Positions 8,844 to 15,939 of a stretch of 64,000 nucleotides of DNA are shown here, one piece after another. The stretch covers positions 62,001-126,000 of the forward strand of contig NZ_CP100001.1 in the NCBI RefSeq assembly GCF_024138165.1. The letters run 5' to 3'. Source of the stretch: Halorussus vallis. GTDB lineage: Archaea > Halobacteriota > Halobacteria > Halobacteriales > Haladaptataceae. The translations under genes and the position numbers were made by a program. The notes under the pieces were generated by a model that saw only the letters and a program-made list of their open reading frames with translations, was not told the origin of the DNA and did not search any database. Numbering within the stretch: the first letter of the stretch is position 1; the number at the start of each line of letters is the position of its first letter.

Positions 8844-9263
8844 TTACAGCAGCCAGTCGACGATCCACAGCACGACGCCGAGGCCCATCAGGAAGATGCC
8901 GAGCGCCGACGTCGCGGGTTCGGGGATGATGAACAGCACGAACCCGGCGACGATTATCGTCCCGATGAGGCCCTCGTCCCACCAGCTACCCTCGTCGTCC
9001 TCGTCGGCCGCGTACTCGTTGGACGCGTACTCGTCGGACTCGACGGTGTCGTCGTACTCCGGGCGGTCGGTGTCGGCGGTGCTCCCGACCGGCCAGATGC
9101 CCCATCCCGACGGGGCGAATCTGCCCGCCCATCCCCCGCCGCCCGACGGGAAGAAGGTGTCGTCGGTCGCGTCCTCGGCGTACCGGTCGCGGACCGGTTC
9201 GTCCCCGTGGACCTCCCTGTACGTGTCGTCGTACTCGTCGTCGGTGTACGGGTCCTTCGCCAT
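8844..9263 (-). CDS. Small acidic protein with C-terminal helical hairpin and PEPAT motif (paralogue 1)
   Basis: 139 residues from ATG 9263 (a GTG at 9275 is in frame). The first 90 residues are polar and rich in Asp, Tyr and Gly; the C-terminal 42 residues form two hydrophobic helices separated by IIPEPATSALGI. The neighbouring gene at 9315 encodes the same hairpin with VFPEPATTAVGI, so the two are tandem paralogues with different N-termini. No known function. PEPAT resembles a PEP-CTERM motif, but there is no terminal basic cluster and another helix precedes it. Confidence 0.65.
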   Translation of the reverse strand: MAKDPYTDDEYDDTYREVHGDEPVRDRYAEDATDDTFFPSGGGGWAGRFAPSGWGIWPVGSTADTDRPEYDDTVESDEYASNEYAADEDDEGSWWDEGLIGTIIVAGFVLFIIPEPATSALGIFLMGLGVVLWIVDWLL

Positions 9264-9314
9264 GTTGGGAAACACGGCCGGGAGCCGGTTATGACCTGTG
9301 GCCGAGGACGGTGC

Positions 9315-9578
9315 TCACCCCAGCGCTTCGAGGATCGCGATTCCGAGTCCCGCGCCGACGAGGACGATTCCGACCGCCGTCGTGGCGGGTTCGGGGAAGA
9401 CGACCAGTCCGATACCGACGACGACGAGCGTCGCGCCGAACCCCAGGCCCCAGAGCCCTTCGTCGGGTTCGACCGGTGCGTCGTTGGTGTTCTCGATGGC
9501 GTCGTCCGCGGCGTCCCTCGTGGAGTCGAGGTCCGATTCGGCGTCGAGGGCGTCGGGGTCGTGGTCGGAGTCGCGCAC
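9315..9578 (-). CDS. Small acidic protein with C-terminal helical hairpin and PEPAT motif (paralogue 2)
   Basis: 87 residues from GTG 9578. The frame is open to 9665, but that extension is Arg-rich and unlike a haloarchaeal protein. An acidic N-terminus (RDSDHDPDALDAESDLDSTR) precedes two hydrophobic helices around VVFPEPATTAVGIVLVGAGL. The hairpin matches the protein encoded at 8844-9263. The space between the two genes is about 50 bases, same strand, so they may be co-transcribed. The start is uncertain. Function unknown. Confidence 0.6.
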   Translation of the reverse strand: MRDSDHDPDALDAESDLDSTRDAADDAIENTNDAPVEPDEGLWGLGFGATLVVVGIGLVVFPEPATTAVGIVLVGAGLGIAILEALG

Positions 9579-9621
9579 GCTCGGAAGGAGGGCCGCGACG
9601 CGGTTAGGGGTTCGGGCCAGG

Positions 9622-9654
9622 TCGGCGCTCCCCCGGGGCCCGGGAGAGCGCCGA
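9622..9654. repeat. Inverted repeat past the 3' end of the creatininase gene
   Basis: Arms of 9 bp (tcggcgctc / gagcgccga) flank a GC-rich loop containing ccccgggg. It lies 36 bases past the stop of the minus-strand gene at 9690 and could be part of its terminator. Confidence 0.5.
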
Positions 9655-9689
9655 CGTCGCGCCAACGCGACCCCGCGCGACCGCCGACG

Positions 9690-10484
9690 CTACCGGCGAC
9701 TGCCGGGCTGGGGGTCGACGTGGGGTTTCGCCATCAGGTCTTCGAACCGCCGGTCGTCGAGCCACTCGAGCAACCGCACCAGCTGGTCGCTGGCCTTCTC
9801 GAACAGCAGTTCGCCCTTCTCCGGCGTGGCGTCGGTCTGGTCGCCGAGCACGCCGTTGTCGGTGTTGTCGATGGAGTCGTAGAAGTTCCGCGCGCCGCGG
9901 ACGTAGGCGTCGTCGTCGGGCCACTCGACCCGTCCGCCGTCGCGGGCCGCCTCCAACTTCTCCTCGCGCACGAGGTCAGGGTCGATGTGCATCATCATCG
10001 CCGTCTCCTTCGGGCCGCCGTGGGGACCGTTGCGCTCGAAGATGTCGTTCACGACCTCCGGGATGGACTCGTCCCACATCCACTCGACGGCGTAGGCCAC
10101 CTCGTCCTCGCGGAGGCGTCGTCCCACCTCCCGGAGGTGGGTCTGGTTGCCGCCGTGGGCGTTGACGTAGACGATGCGGTCGACGCCGTGGTACGCGAGG
10201 TTCCGCGAGAAGCTCTCGACGTAGTCGCGGAACGCGGGGGCGTCGGCCCACATCGTCCCGTGGAACTGCTTGTGGTGGACGCTGACGCCGACGTCGACCG
10301 TGGGCGTACAGAGGTAGCCCGTGCGCTCGCTCGCGTCGCGAGCGAGCGCCTCCGCGATGCGGTGGTCGGTCGACAGCGGCAGGTGCGGGCCGTGCTGTTC
10401 GGTCGACCCGAGCGGGACGACCGCCAGCGACTCTTCGGCGACGTAGTCGCTCAACTCCGGCCAGGTCCTGTCGGCGAGGTACAT
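9690..10484 (-). CDS. Creatininase-family amidohydrolase (possibly ArfB-type deformylase)
   Basis: 264 residues from ATG 10484. The family's metal site is complete: STEQHGPHLPLSTDH gives E29, H31 and D40; VNAHGGN gives H110; GGPKE gives E160. Members hydrolyse linear or cyclic amides. In archaea one member, ArfB, deformylates a pyrimidine intermediate of flavin and F420 synthesis; I cannot tell whether this is ArfB or another creatininase-type enzyme. The upstream frame extension is Arg-rich and is not used. It is divergent from the small HTH gene at 10680 across a region holding a 32-base perfect palindrome. Confidence 0.85.
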   Translation of the reverse strand: MYLADRTWPELSDYVAEESLAVVPLGSTEQHGPHLPLSTDHRIAEALARDASERTGYLCTPTVDVGVSVHHKQFHGTMWADAPAFRDYVESFSRNLAYHGVDRIVYVNAHGGNQTHLREVGRRLREDEVAYAVEWMWDESIPEVVNDIFERNGPHGGPKETAMMMHIDPDLVREEKLEAARDGGRVEWPDDDAYVRGARNFYDSIDNTDNGVLGDQTDATPEKGELLFEKASDQLVRLLEWLDDRRFEDLMAKPHVDPQPGSRR

Positions 10485-10560
10485 GTCGGGAGGTCGGGAC
10501 GAGTCGGCATAGTTCTTCCCCGGAGCGGCGCGGGCGACCGGCGAGCGGGGTGAATTTCGG

Positions 10561-10592
10561 GCGACCGGCGGCCGTGCACGGCCGCCGGTCGC
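10561..10592. repeat. Perfect 32-base palindrome between divergent genes
   Basis: Arms of 16 bp with no spacer (gcgaccggcggccgtg and its reverse complement). It sits between the starts of the creatininase gene and the HTH gene, about 77 bases from one and 88 from the other. Could be a protein-binding site or an RNA hairpin shielding divergent transcription. Confidence 0.8.
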
Positions 10593-10647
10593 CGCCGCCC
10601 CACCGCGGTTACCTTGCGGTAACCTCGTTGCGTCGGGGTTAGCGAAC

Positions 10648-10656
10648 GTATATTCG
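10648..10656 (+). promoter_or_regulatory. TATA box of the small HTH gene
   Basis: gtatattcg is centred about 28 bases upstream of ATG 10680, which predicts a leaderless transcript beginning at the start codon. The GGAGG at 10673-10677 is too close to the ATG to act as a normal ribosome site. Confidence 0.6.
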
Positions 10657-10679
10657 CGTGGCTTCCCAACTCGGAGGTG

Positions 10680-10958
10680 ATGACCGAATGGCTCGTCGCC
10701 GACGCGCCCCCGAGCGCGAAACTGGTAGTCAAGGTCCTGGAGTACGCCGACGACCCGCTCACCCAGCGCGAGATCAGCGACCGGACCAGGCTGTCGCCCC
10801 GGACGGTCCGTAGCTCCATCAAGCGCCTCAAGGAGCGCGACGTCGTCGAGGAGCGCGTCTACATCCCCGACGCGCGCAAGCAACTGTACGTCCTCACCGA
10901 GGAGGCGGTCCAGTGTACGGTGGGCGACGAGGTCGACGTGGCCGAAGAGGCCGCGTAG
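10680..10958 (+). CDS. Small winged-helix transcriptional regulator (MarR/TrmB-like)
   Basis: 92 residues. Residues about 12-75 form a winged helix: AKLVVKVLEYADDPLTQREI, recognition helix region SPRTVRSSIKRLKERDVVEE, and wing VYIPDARKQLYVLT. An acidic C-terminal tail follows. No effector domain is present, so it may act constitutively or sense through the tail. ATG 10680 is preferred over GTG 10677 because of TATA spacing. Targets unknown; the divergent creatininase gene is a candidate because of the palindrome between them. Confidence 0.85.
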   Translation: MTEWLVADAPPSAKLVVKVLEYADDPLTQREISDRTRLSPRTVRSSIKRLKERDVVEERVYIPDARKQLYVLTEEAVQCTVGDEVDVAEEAA

Positions 10959-11042
10959 GGAAGAACTGCACGGGGTTTTCGGCCGGAGCACTCACAACGG
11001 CGCACCGTAACCGTTTCGAGCGGCGGGTCCGACCGCTCGGAT

Positions 11043-11357
11043 GTGCCAAAGTACGACAAACTCGTCAGGGACGAGATTCCGCGCGTCGTTAGGGATAACG
11101 GCGAGACGCCCGTCACTCGCGTCGTCGAGGGCGAGGCGTACCGGCGTCGACTCCGCGAGAAACTCTGCGAGGAGGCCGCGGAATTTCTGGAGTCCGACGG
11201 CGACCCCGAAGAGTTCGCCGACGTGCTGGAGGTGCTCGACGCGATTCGCGCCGCCGAGACGTTCGAGGAGGGCGAAGTCGAGCGACTGCGCGAGACGAAG
11301 GCCGACGAGCGCGGGCGCTTCGAGCGGGGTGTCGTGCTGGAACGCGTCGAGAAGTAG
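11043..11357 (+). CDS. MazG/PRA-PH-like nucleoside triphosphate pyrophosphohydrolase
   Basis: 104 residues from GTG 11043. The opening PKYDKLVRDEIPRVV, followed by YRRRLREKLCEEAAEFL and EEFADVLEVLDAI, has the spaced Glu/Asp residues (E-x2-E...E-x2-D) of the all-alpha NTP pyrophosphatases. Proteins starting KLVRDxIP are commonly annotated as phosphoribosyl-ATP pyrophosphohydrolase-like house-cleaning enzymes. Substrate unknown. The HD hydrolase gene follows 91 bases later on the same strand. Confidence 0.85.
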   Translation: MPKYDKLVRDEIPRVVRDNGETPVTRVVEGEAYRRRLREKLCEEAAEFLESDGDPEEFADVLEVLDAIRAAETFEEGEVERLRETKADERGRFERGVVLERVEK

Positions 11358-11448
11358 CGTGCCGACCGGCGCGGCGCGGTCGTTTCGCACCGCCGAATGA
11401 CAGTTCCGCAACCTCTATCCCGTCCGGAGGGACACGTTTCGCATCTCC

Positions 11449-12114
11449 ATGACGCAGCGATTGGGCCCCCTCGCTCGGACGCTATCGGTGCCGTATTACG
11501 AAGACGCCCTCCCGGCACACGACCGTTTCCACGCCGAGCGAGTCCGCGATCTGTCGATTCGCTTGGCGAACCAGTGGGACGAGAGGGTCGATAGAGACGT
11601 GCTCTCCGCGGCGGCCTGGTTACACGACATCGGCCGTCCGCTGGAGAGAACGGGGGAGATAGAACATCACGACAGGTGGGCCGCGGACAAAGCGAAGGAA
11701 CTTCTCCGGGCCGAGGAGGTGGCCCACGACCGAATCGAGGCGGTCGAGCGTTGCATCCGAACCCACAGCATTCGGTCCAGTTCCCCGGAACCGGAGACGC
11801 CCGAGGCGAAACTCCTCTTCGACGCCGACAAACTGGAAGCCGCCGGCGCACGCGGTATCGTTCGGATGGCCTGTATCGTCGGCGAACGGTCGGGGAGGGC
11901 GGGCGAAAAGTACGCGGTGATCGACGACTCGTCGGCTTCCGAAGTGGGTACGTCGGACCTGCCGGATATCACGTTGCTTCGAGACTGGGCGAGGGAGCGT
12001 CTCGACGGACTGTACACGGCTCCGGGACGACGGCTAGGGAAGTCCCGGTGGCGTTTCATGGACGACTTCTTCGCGCAATTTGAGGCCGAAATAGGCGTCG
12101 AGGCCGAGAGATAG
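11449..12114 (+). CDS. HD-domain phosphohydrolase
   Basis: 221 residues. The metal ligands of an HD domain are visible: H28 in HDRFHAERV, H59-D60 in LHDIG, and D127 in LFDADKLEAAG, with EIEHHDRWA (H73/H74) and IRTHSIRS (H106) in the extra positions seen in the YedJ/YpgQ-like group. Such proteins hydrolyse phosphate esters or nucleotides; substrate unknown. It may work with the pyrophosphohydrolase just upstream, but that is context only. The C-terminal 40 residues are basic-aromatic (GKSRWRFMDDFFAQF). Confidence 0.85.
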   Translation: MTQRLGPLARTLSVPYYEDALPAHDRFHAERVRDLSIRLANQWDERVDRDVLSAAAWLHDIGRPLERTGEIEHHDRWAADKAKELLRAEEVAHDRIEAVERCIRTHSIRSSSPEPETPEAKLLFDADKLEAAGARGIVRMACIVGERSGRAGEKYAVIDDSSASEVGTSDLPDITLLRDWARERLDGLYTAPGRRLGKSRWRFMDDFFAQFEAEIGVEAER

Positions 12115-12218
12115 CCCGTTTTCGTCGGGTCGCGGCCACCCCGAGCCACGAACCGTCTCCGGCGCCCTCGCTCGCGATTGTTCGGTCGCGCTCGGTCGTC
12201 TGTGATTAATCTCCGCGC

Positions 12219-13658
12219 CTAGTCGTCCGTGGTCGGATACTCGCGCGCGAGGTCCACATCTACGTCTTCGAGCGAGGGGCCGTCGCCCACCTCGTGGGTG
12301 CCGACCGGCGGCCGGTTGACCTCGGCGGCCGGCGACCCCTCGACGTCGGTTTCGCCGTCTATCTCGCCCATCTCTCCGTCCGTCGCTCGGGCGTCCTGGT
12401 CGATGCGCATCGAGCAGAACTCCGCGCCGCACATCGAGCAGAACCGCGCGTCTTTGTAGTTGTCCCCCGGGAGCGTCCGGTCGTGGTACGACTGGGCGCG
12501 CTCGGGGTCGAGGGCCAGTTCGAACTGGCGCTCCCAGTCGAAGGCGTAGCGGGCCTCCGAGAGGGCGTCGTCCCAGTCGCGCGCGCCCTCCCGACGGTTG
12601 GCGACGTCGGCGGCGTGGGCCGCGATGCGGTAGGCCGCCAGTCCTTCCCGGACGTCCTCGGCCTCCGGGAGTCCGAGGTGCTCCTTCGGGGTGACGTAAC
12701 AGAGCATGGCGGCCCCGGCGCGGGCGGCCTCGGTCGCGCCGATGGCGCTGGTGACGTGGTCGTAGCCCGGCGCTATGTCGGTGACCAGCGGACCGAGCAC
12801 GTAGAAGGGCGCGCCGTCGCAGACCTCCCGCTGGCGCTCGACGTTGTCGGCGATTGCGTCCATCGGGACGTGGCCCGGTCCCTCGACCATCACCTGCACG
12901 CCGCGGTTTCGGGCGACCTCGGTGAGTTCGCCGAGCGTCTCCAGTTCGGCGAACTGGGCGTCGTCGCTCGCGTCGGCCAGGCACCCAGGTCGGAGGCCGT
13001 CGCCCAGGCTGAACGTCACGTCGTACTCGGCGAACACGTCGCATATCTCCTCGAACTTCGCGTACAGCGGATTCTGCATCCCCGTCTCCTCCATCCACCG
13101 TGCGAGGATGGACCCGCCGCGCGAGACGATGCCGGTCTTGCGGCCCTCGGTCAGCGGGAGGTGTTCGGCCAGCACGCCGGCGTGTATCGTCTGGTAGTCG
13201 ACGCCCTGCCGGGCCTGCTTCTCGATGACCTCTAACAGGAGTTCGTGGGTGATGTCGGCCACGTCGTCGACGCGCTTTCTGGCCTCGTAGATGGGGACCG
13301 TGCCGACCGGCACCGGCGACCGCTCGACGTTGGCCTCCCGGATGCGGTCCAGGTCCCCGCCGGTGCTCAGGTCCATCACCGTGTCCGCGCCGTAGTGGAC
13401 CGCGGTGTGCAACTTCTCCGCCTCCTCCTCGACGCCGCTGTCGGTTTCGCTGTTGCCGATGTTGGCGTTGACCTTCGTGGCGAACGCTTCGCCGATGATC
13501 ATCGGGTCCAGCGCGTCGTGTTCGACGTTGGCAGGAATCACCGCCCGACCCGCCGCGACCTGTTCGCGGACGAACTCGGGGTCCACTCGCTCGCGCTCTG
13601 CCACCCGCTCCATCGCGTCCGTGACGGTTCCGCGCTCGGCCTCCTGTAACTGCGCCAT
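12219..13658 (-). CDS. thiC: Phosphomethylpyrimidine synthase ThiC
   Basis: 479 residues. ThiC converts aminoimidazole ribotide to hydroxymethylpyrimidine phosphate by radical SAM chemistry with a C-terminal 4Fe-4S cluster. The cluster motif C407-x2-C410-x4-C415 is present (CSMCGAEFC), as are the conserved segments [27 protein letters not shown] and [11 protein letters not shown]. The C-terminal 62 residues beyond the cysteines are acidic and probably disordered. ATG 13658 fits a leaderless transcript from the TATA element at 13681-13690. This commits the cell to making the thiamine pyrimidine itself. Confidence 0.97.
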   Translation of the reverse strand: MAQLQEAERGTVTDAMERVAERERVDPEFVREQVAAGRAVIPANVEHDALDPMIIGEAFATKVNANIGNSETDSGVEEEAEKLHTAVHYGADTVMDLSTGGDLDRIREANVERSPVPVGTVPIYEARKRVDDVADITHELLLEVIEKQARQGVDYQTIHAGVLAEHLPLTEGRKTGIVSRGGSILARWMEETGMQNPLYAKFEEICDVFAEYDVTFSLGDGLRPGCLADASDDAQFAELETLGELTEVARNRGVQVMVEGPGHVPMDAIADNVERQREVCDGAPFYVLGPLVTDIAPGYDHVTSAIGATEAARAGAAMLCYVTPKEHLGLPEAEDVREGLAAYRIAAHAADVANRREGARDWDDALSEARYAFDWERQFELALDPERAQSYHDRTLPGDNYKDARFCSMCGAEFCSMRIDQDARATDGEMGEIDGETDVEGSPAAEVNRPPVGTHEVGDGPSLEDVDVDLAREYPTTDD

Positions 13659-13680
13659 GCGACCACTAGGTTATACCACG

Positions 13681-13690
13681 GGATAATAAA
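13681..13690 (-). promoter_or_regulatory. TATA box of thiC
   Basis: Read on the minus strand, tttattatcc is centred about 29 bases upstream of ATG 13658. This leaves essentially no leader, so a leader riboswitch is not possible with this promoter. Confidence 0.6.
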
Positions 13691-13730
13691 TCCTGTCGCT
13701 CTCGGAAATCGCTTCGTCGAAAGTGACACC

Positions 13731-13765
13731 CTCGCCAGTCCGGCGGTCACCGCCGGACTGGCGAG
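13731..13765. repeat. Perfect inverted repeat, 16-bp arms
   Basis: Arms ctcgccagtccggcgg and its exact reverse complement flank a 3-base loop (tca). It lies 72 bases upstream of the thiC start. Confidence 0.85.
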
Positions 13766-13867
13766 AACTGCGAGCGCTCGGTGACACCTTCAGCCGAAAA
13801 CGGCAGACGTCACCTTCGACCAGAAGCGCTCGATGAATCGACCGACGAGGCGGAACTGAAAGGGGCC

Positions 13868-13970
13868 GGTCGCTGGCGGGCCGCAGGCCCCTGGTCGTTT
13901 CCGACGCGCCACTATTCGGCGCTCGCCAACAGCGAGCGCCGAATATCCCGCGGAACGACCGCCAGCGACC
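13868..13970. repeat. Nested imperfect inverted repeat, 103 bases
   Basis: The outer arms ggtcgctggcgg (13868-13879) and ccgccagcgacc (13959-13970) are perfect. Inside them ggtcgtttccg faces cggaacgacc with one bulge. The inner arms attcggcgctcg (13914-13925) and cgagcgccgaat (13933-13944) are perfect with a 7-base loop. Confidence 0.75.
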
Positions 13971-14127
13971 GGGGGCTTTTGCAGTGGACACCATCCCGCC
14001 AATCGTCGCGGTTTCGCGATAGCGATCGGAACCCTGAGGAAATGTCGGAACCACGTCACCCGTCGCTGCTGTCTCGTCCCCCGAGAGTCCCGAACAGATA
14101 TACGGCTCTCCCCGAAATCACCACGCG

Positions 14128-15759
14128 ATGGACACGTGGCAGCGCCGGACCGTCGCGTATCTCGGTACTCTGCTGGCGGTTATCTTCGGCTACGCGCTGG
14201 CGTACGACTACGGAATGACGACCTTCGAGGGCCAGACTCAGCCGTTCTACCACTCGATGCAAGTCGTCGTCGAAACGTTCACCACCACCGGGTACGGGTC
14301 GGACGCGCCGTGGCAGAGCCTCCAGATGAACGTGCTGGTGATGGTGATGGACGTGACCGGCGTCGTCCTCATCTTCATGGCGCTGCCGGTCTTCGTCGTC
14401 CCACTGTTCGAGGAGGCGCTCTCGACGGCGGTCCCGACCGCGGTCGAGGAGATGACTGACCACGTCGTCATCTGCACCTACTCGCCGCGGGCGGAGTCGC
14501 TCATCGCCGAACTCGACTCGTGGGACAAGGAGTACGTCGTCGTCGAACCCGACCGCGAGCGCGCCACCGAACTGTACGAGGCGGGCTACTCGGTCGTCCA
14601 CGGCGACCCCGAGTCGGTCGAAACCCTGAAGGACGCCAACCTCCCGGCGGCGACCGCGCTGGTCGCCGACGCCTCCGACGAGGTCGACGTGAGCATCGTG
14701 CTCACCGCCCGCGAGGCCGCCAGCGACGTGCCGGTCGTCAGCGTGGTCGAGGAACCCGAACTCGCCACCTACCACGAACTCGCGGGCGTCGACCGGGTGC
14801 TGTCGCCCCGGAAACTCGTCGGCGAGAGCCTCGCGGAGAAGGTGACGACCGCCGTCACCACCGAACTCGGCGAGGCGGTCGAGATCGGCGAGGACTTCGA
14901 GGTGGCCGAACTCCCCGTCCAGCGCGGAAGCGAACTCGTGGGCCGGACGCTCGCCCAGAGCGGCATCCGCGAGCGGTCGGGCGCGAACGTCATCGGGGCG
15001 TGGTTCCGCGGGGAGTTCGAGACGCCGCTGTCGCCCGACGCCGAACTCGACCCCGGGGCCGTCCTGCTGGTCGCGGGCCGTCAGGCGCAACTCGAACGCC
15101 TGAAGGAACTGACCCGCTCGCCGGTGCGGAGTCCCCGCGGCGGCGAGGTCGTCGTGGTCGGGTACGGCGAGGTCGGCGCGACCGTCACCGACGAACTCGC
15201 GTCGGCGGGCGTGCCCTACACGGTCGTCGACCTCCGGGAGAAGTCCGGCGTGGACGTGGTCGGCGACACCACCGACCCCGAAACCCTGCGAGAGGCCGGC
15301 ATCGAGACGGCCCGGACGGTCGTGTTCACCGTCGCCGACGACACGCTCACGGGGTTCGGCACGCTCGTCGCCCGGGACCTGAACCCCGAGGTCGAGGTCA
15401 TCGCCCGGGCGGAGGAGACCGAGAACGTCCAGAAGATCTACCGGGCGGGCGCCGACTACGTGCTCGCGCTCGCGACCGTCTCCGGCCGGATGCTCGCCTC
15501 GACCATCCTCGAAGAGGAGGAGGTCATCTCGATGGACAAGCAGGTCGAACTCGTCCGGACGACCGCCCCCGAACTCGCCGGCCAGACCCTCGCGGAGGCC
15601 GACATCCGCTCCCGGACGGGGTGCACCGTCATCGCGGTCGAGCGCGACGGCGAGGTAATCACCGACCTCGGCCCGGATTTCCGCCTCTGGCGCGAAGACG
15701 CGGTCGTAGTCGCGGGAACCGACGACGGTGTCAACGAGTTCACGATCATGGCGAACTGA
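14128..15759 (+). CDS. Potassium channel with two RCK (TrkA-N/TrkA-C) modules
   Basis: 543 residues. A short N-terminus leads into TM1 (about 9-26), a pore helix and the selectivity filter T-T-G-Y-G in FTTTGYGS (51-58), then TM2 (about 68-94). From about 110 there are two tandem RCK units: TrkA-N (HVVICTYSPRAESL; the Gly-rich loop is atypical) with TrkA-C, then a second TrkA-N with a normal VVVVGYGEVGATV loop and a final TrkA-C. RCK rings gate the pore in response to nucleotide or ions. Likely role is K+ flux control, important in salt-in haloarchaea. Direction of flux and ligand are not determinable. Confidence 0.92.
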   Translation: MDTWQRRTVAYLGTLLAVIFGYALAYDYGMTTFEGQTQPFYHSMQVVVETFTTTGYGSDAPWQSLQMNVLVMVMDVTGVVLIFMALPVFVVPLFEEALSTAVPTAVEEMTDHVVICTYSPRAESLIAELDSWDKEYVVVEPDRERATELYEAGYSVVHGDPESVETLKDANLPAATALVADASDEVDVSIVLTAREAASDVPVVSVVEEPELATYHELAGVDRVLSPRKLVGESLAEKVTTAVTTELGEAVEIGEDFEVAELPVQRGSELVGRTLAQSGIRERSGANVIGAWFRGEFETPLSPDAELDPGAVLLVAGRQAQLERLKELTRSPVRSPRGGEVVVVGYGEVGATVTDELASAGVPYTVVDLREKSGVDVVGDTTDPETLREAGIETARTVVFTVADDTLTGFGTLVARDLNPEVEVIARAEETENVQKIYRAGADYVLALATVSGRMLASTILEEEEVISMDKQVELVRTTAPELAGQTLAEADIRSRTGCTVIAVERDGEVITDLGPDFRLWREDAVVVAGTDDGVNEFTIMAN

Positions 15760-15939
15760 GGCCGGTCGGGGTGCGGCCGTGGGGCGTCACCCCCGGTAGG
15801 CCCGAACTATCCGAACGTAAGCAACACCTACCGTCAAAAGATACTTACCGAGATTCGCCGATTGTACCCACGAGAGTCCGTTCGGACCTCCGAGGGTTCG
15901 ACGGATGGAGAAACCGACCCATTGGGGGATGGGGAATCC

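Larger units (their letters stand above)
13659..14127. other. Divergent intergenic region with two large inverted repeats, 469 bases
   Basis: It separates thiC from the potassium channel gene. It holds the thiC promoter, a 35-base perfect hairpin (13731-13765) and a nested imperfect hairpin (13868-13970). Translations here are Arg/Ser-rich and no gene is supported. Confidence 0.6.

Noticed and set aside
8890-9400. PEP-CTERM sorting signal in the PEPAT proteins
   Set aside because: The motif is between two hydrophobic helices and there is no C-terminal Arg/Lys cluster; exosortase PEP-CTERM systems are bacterial, and archaea use PGF-type signals.
13659-13730. TPP riboswitch upstream of thiC
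   Set aside because: The TATA box lies about 29 bases from the ATG, leaving no leader, and I cannot find the conserved riboswitch core in this stretch.
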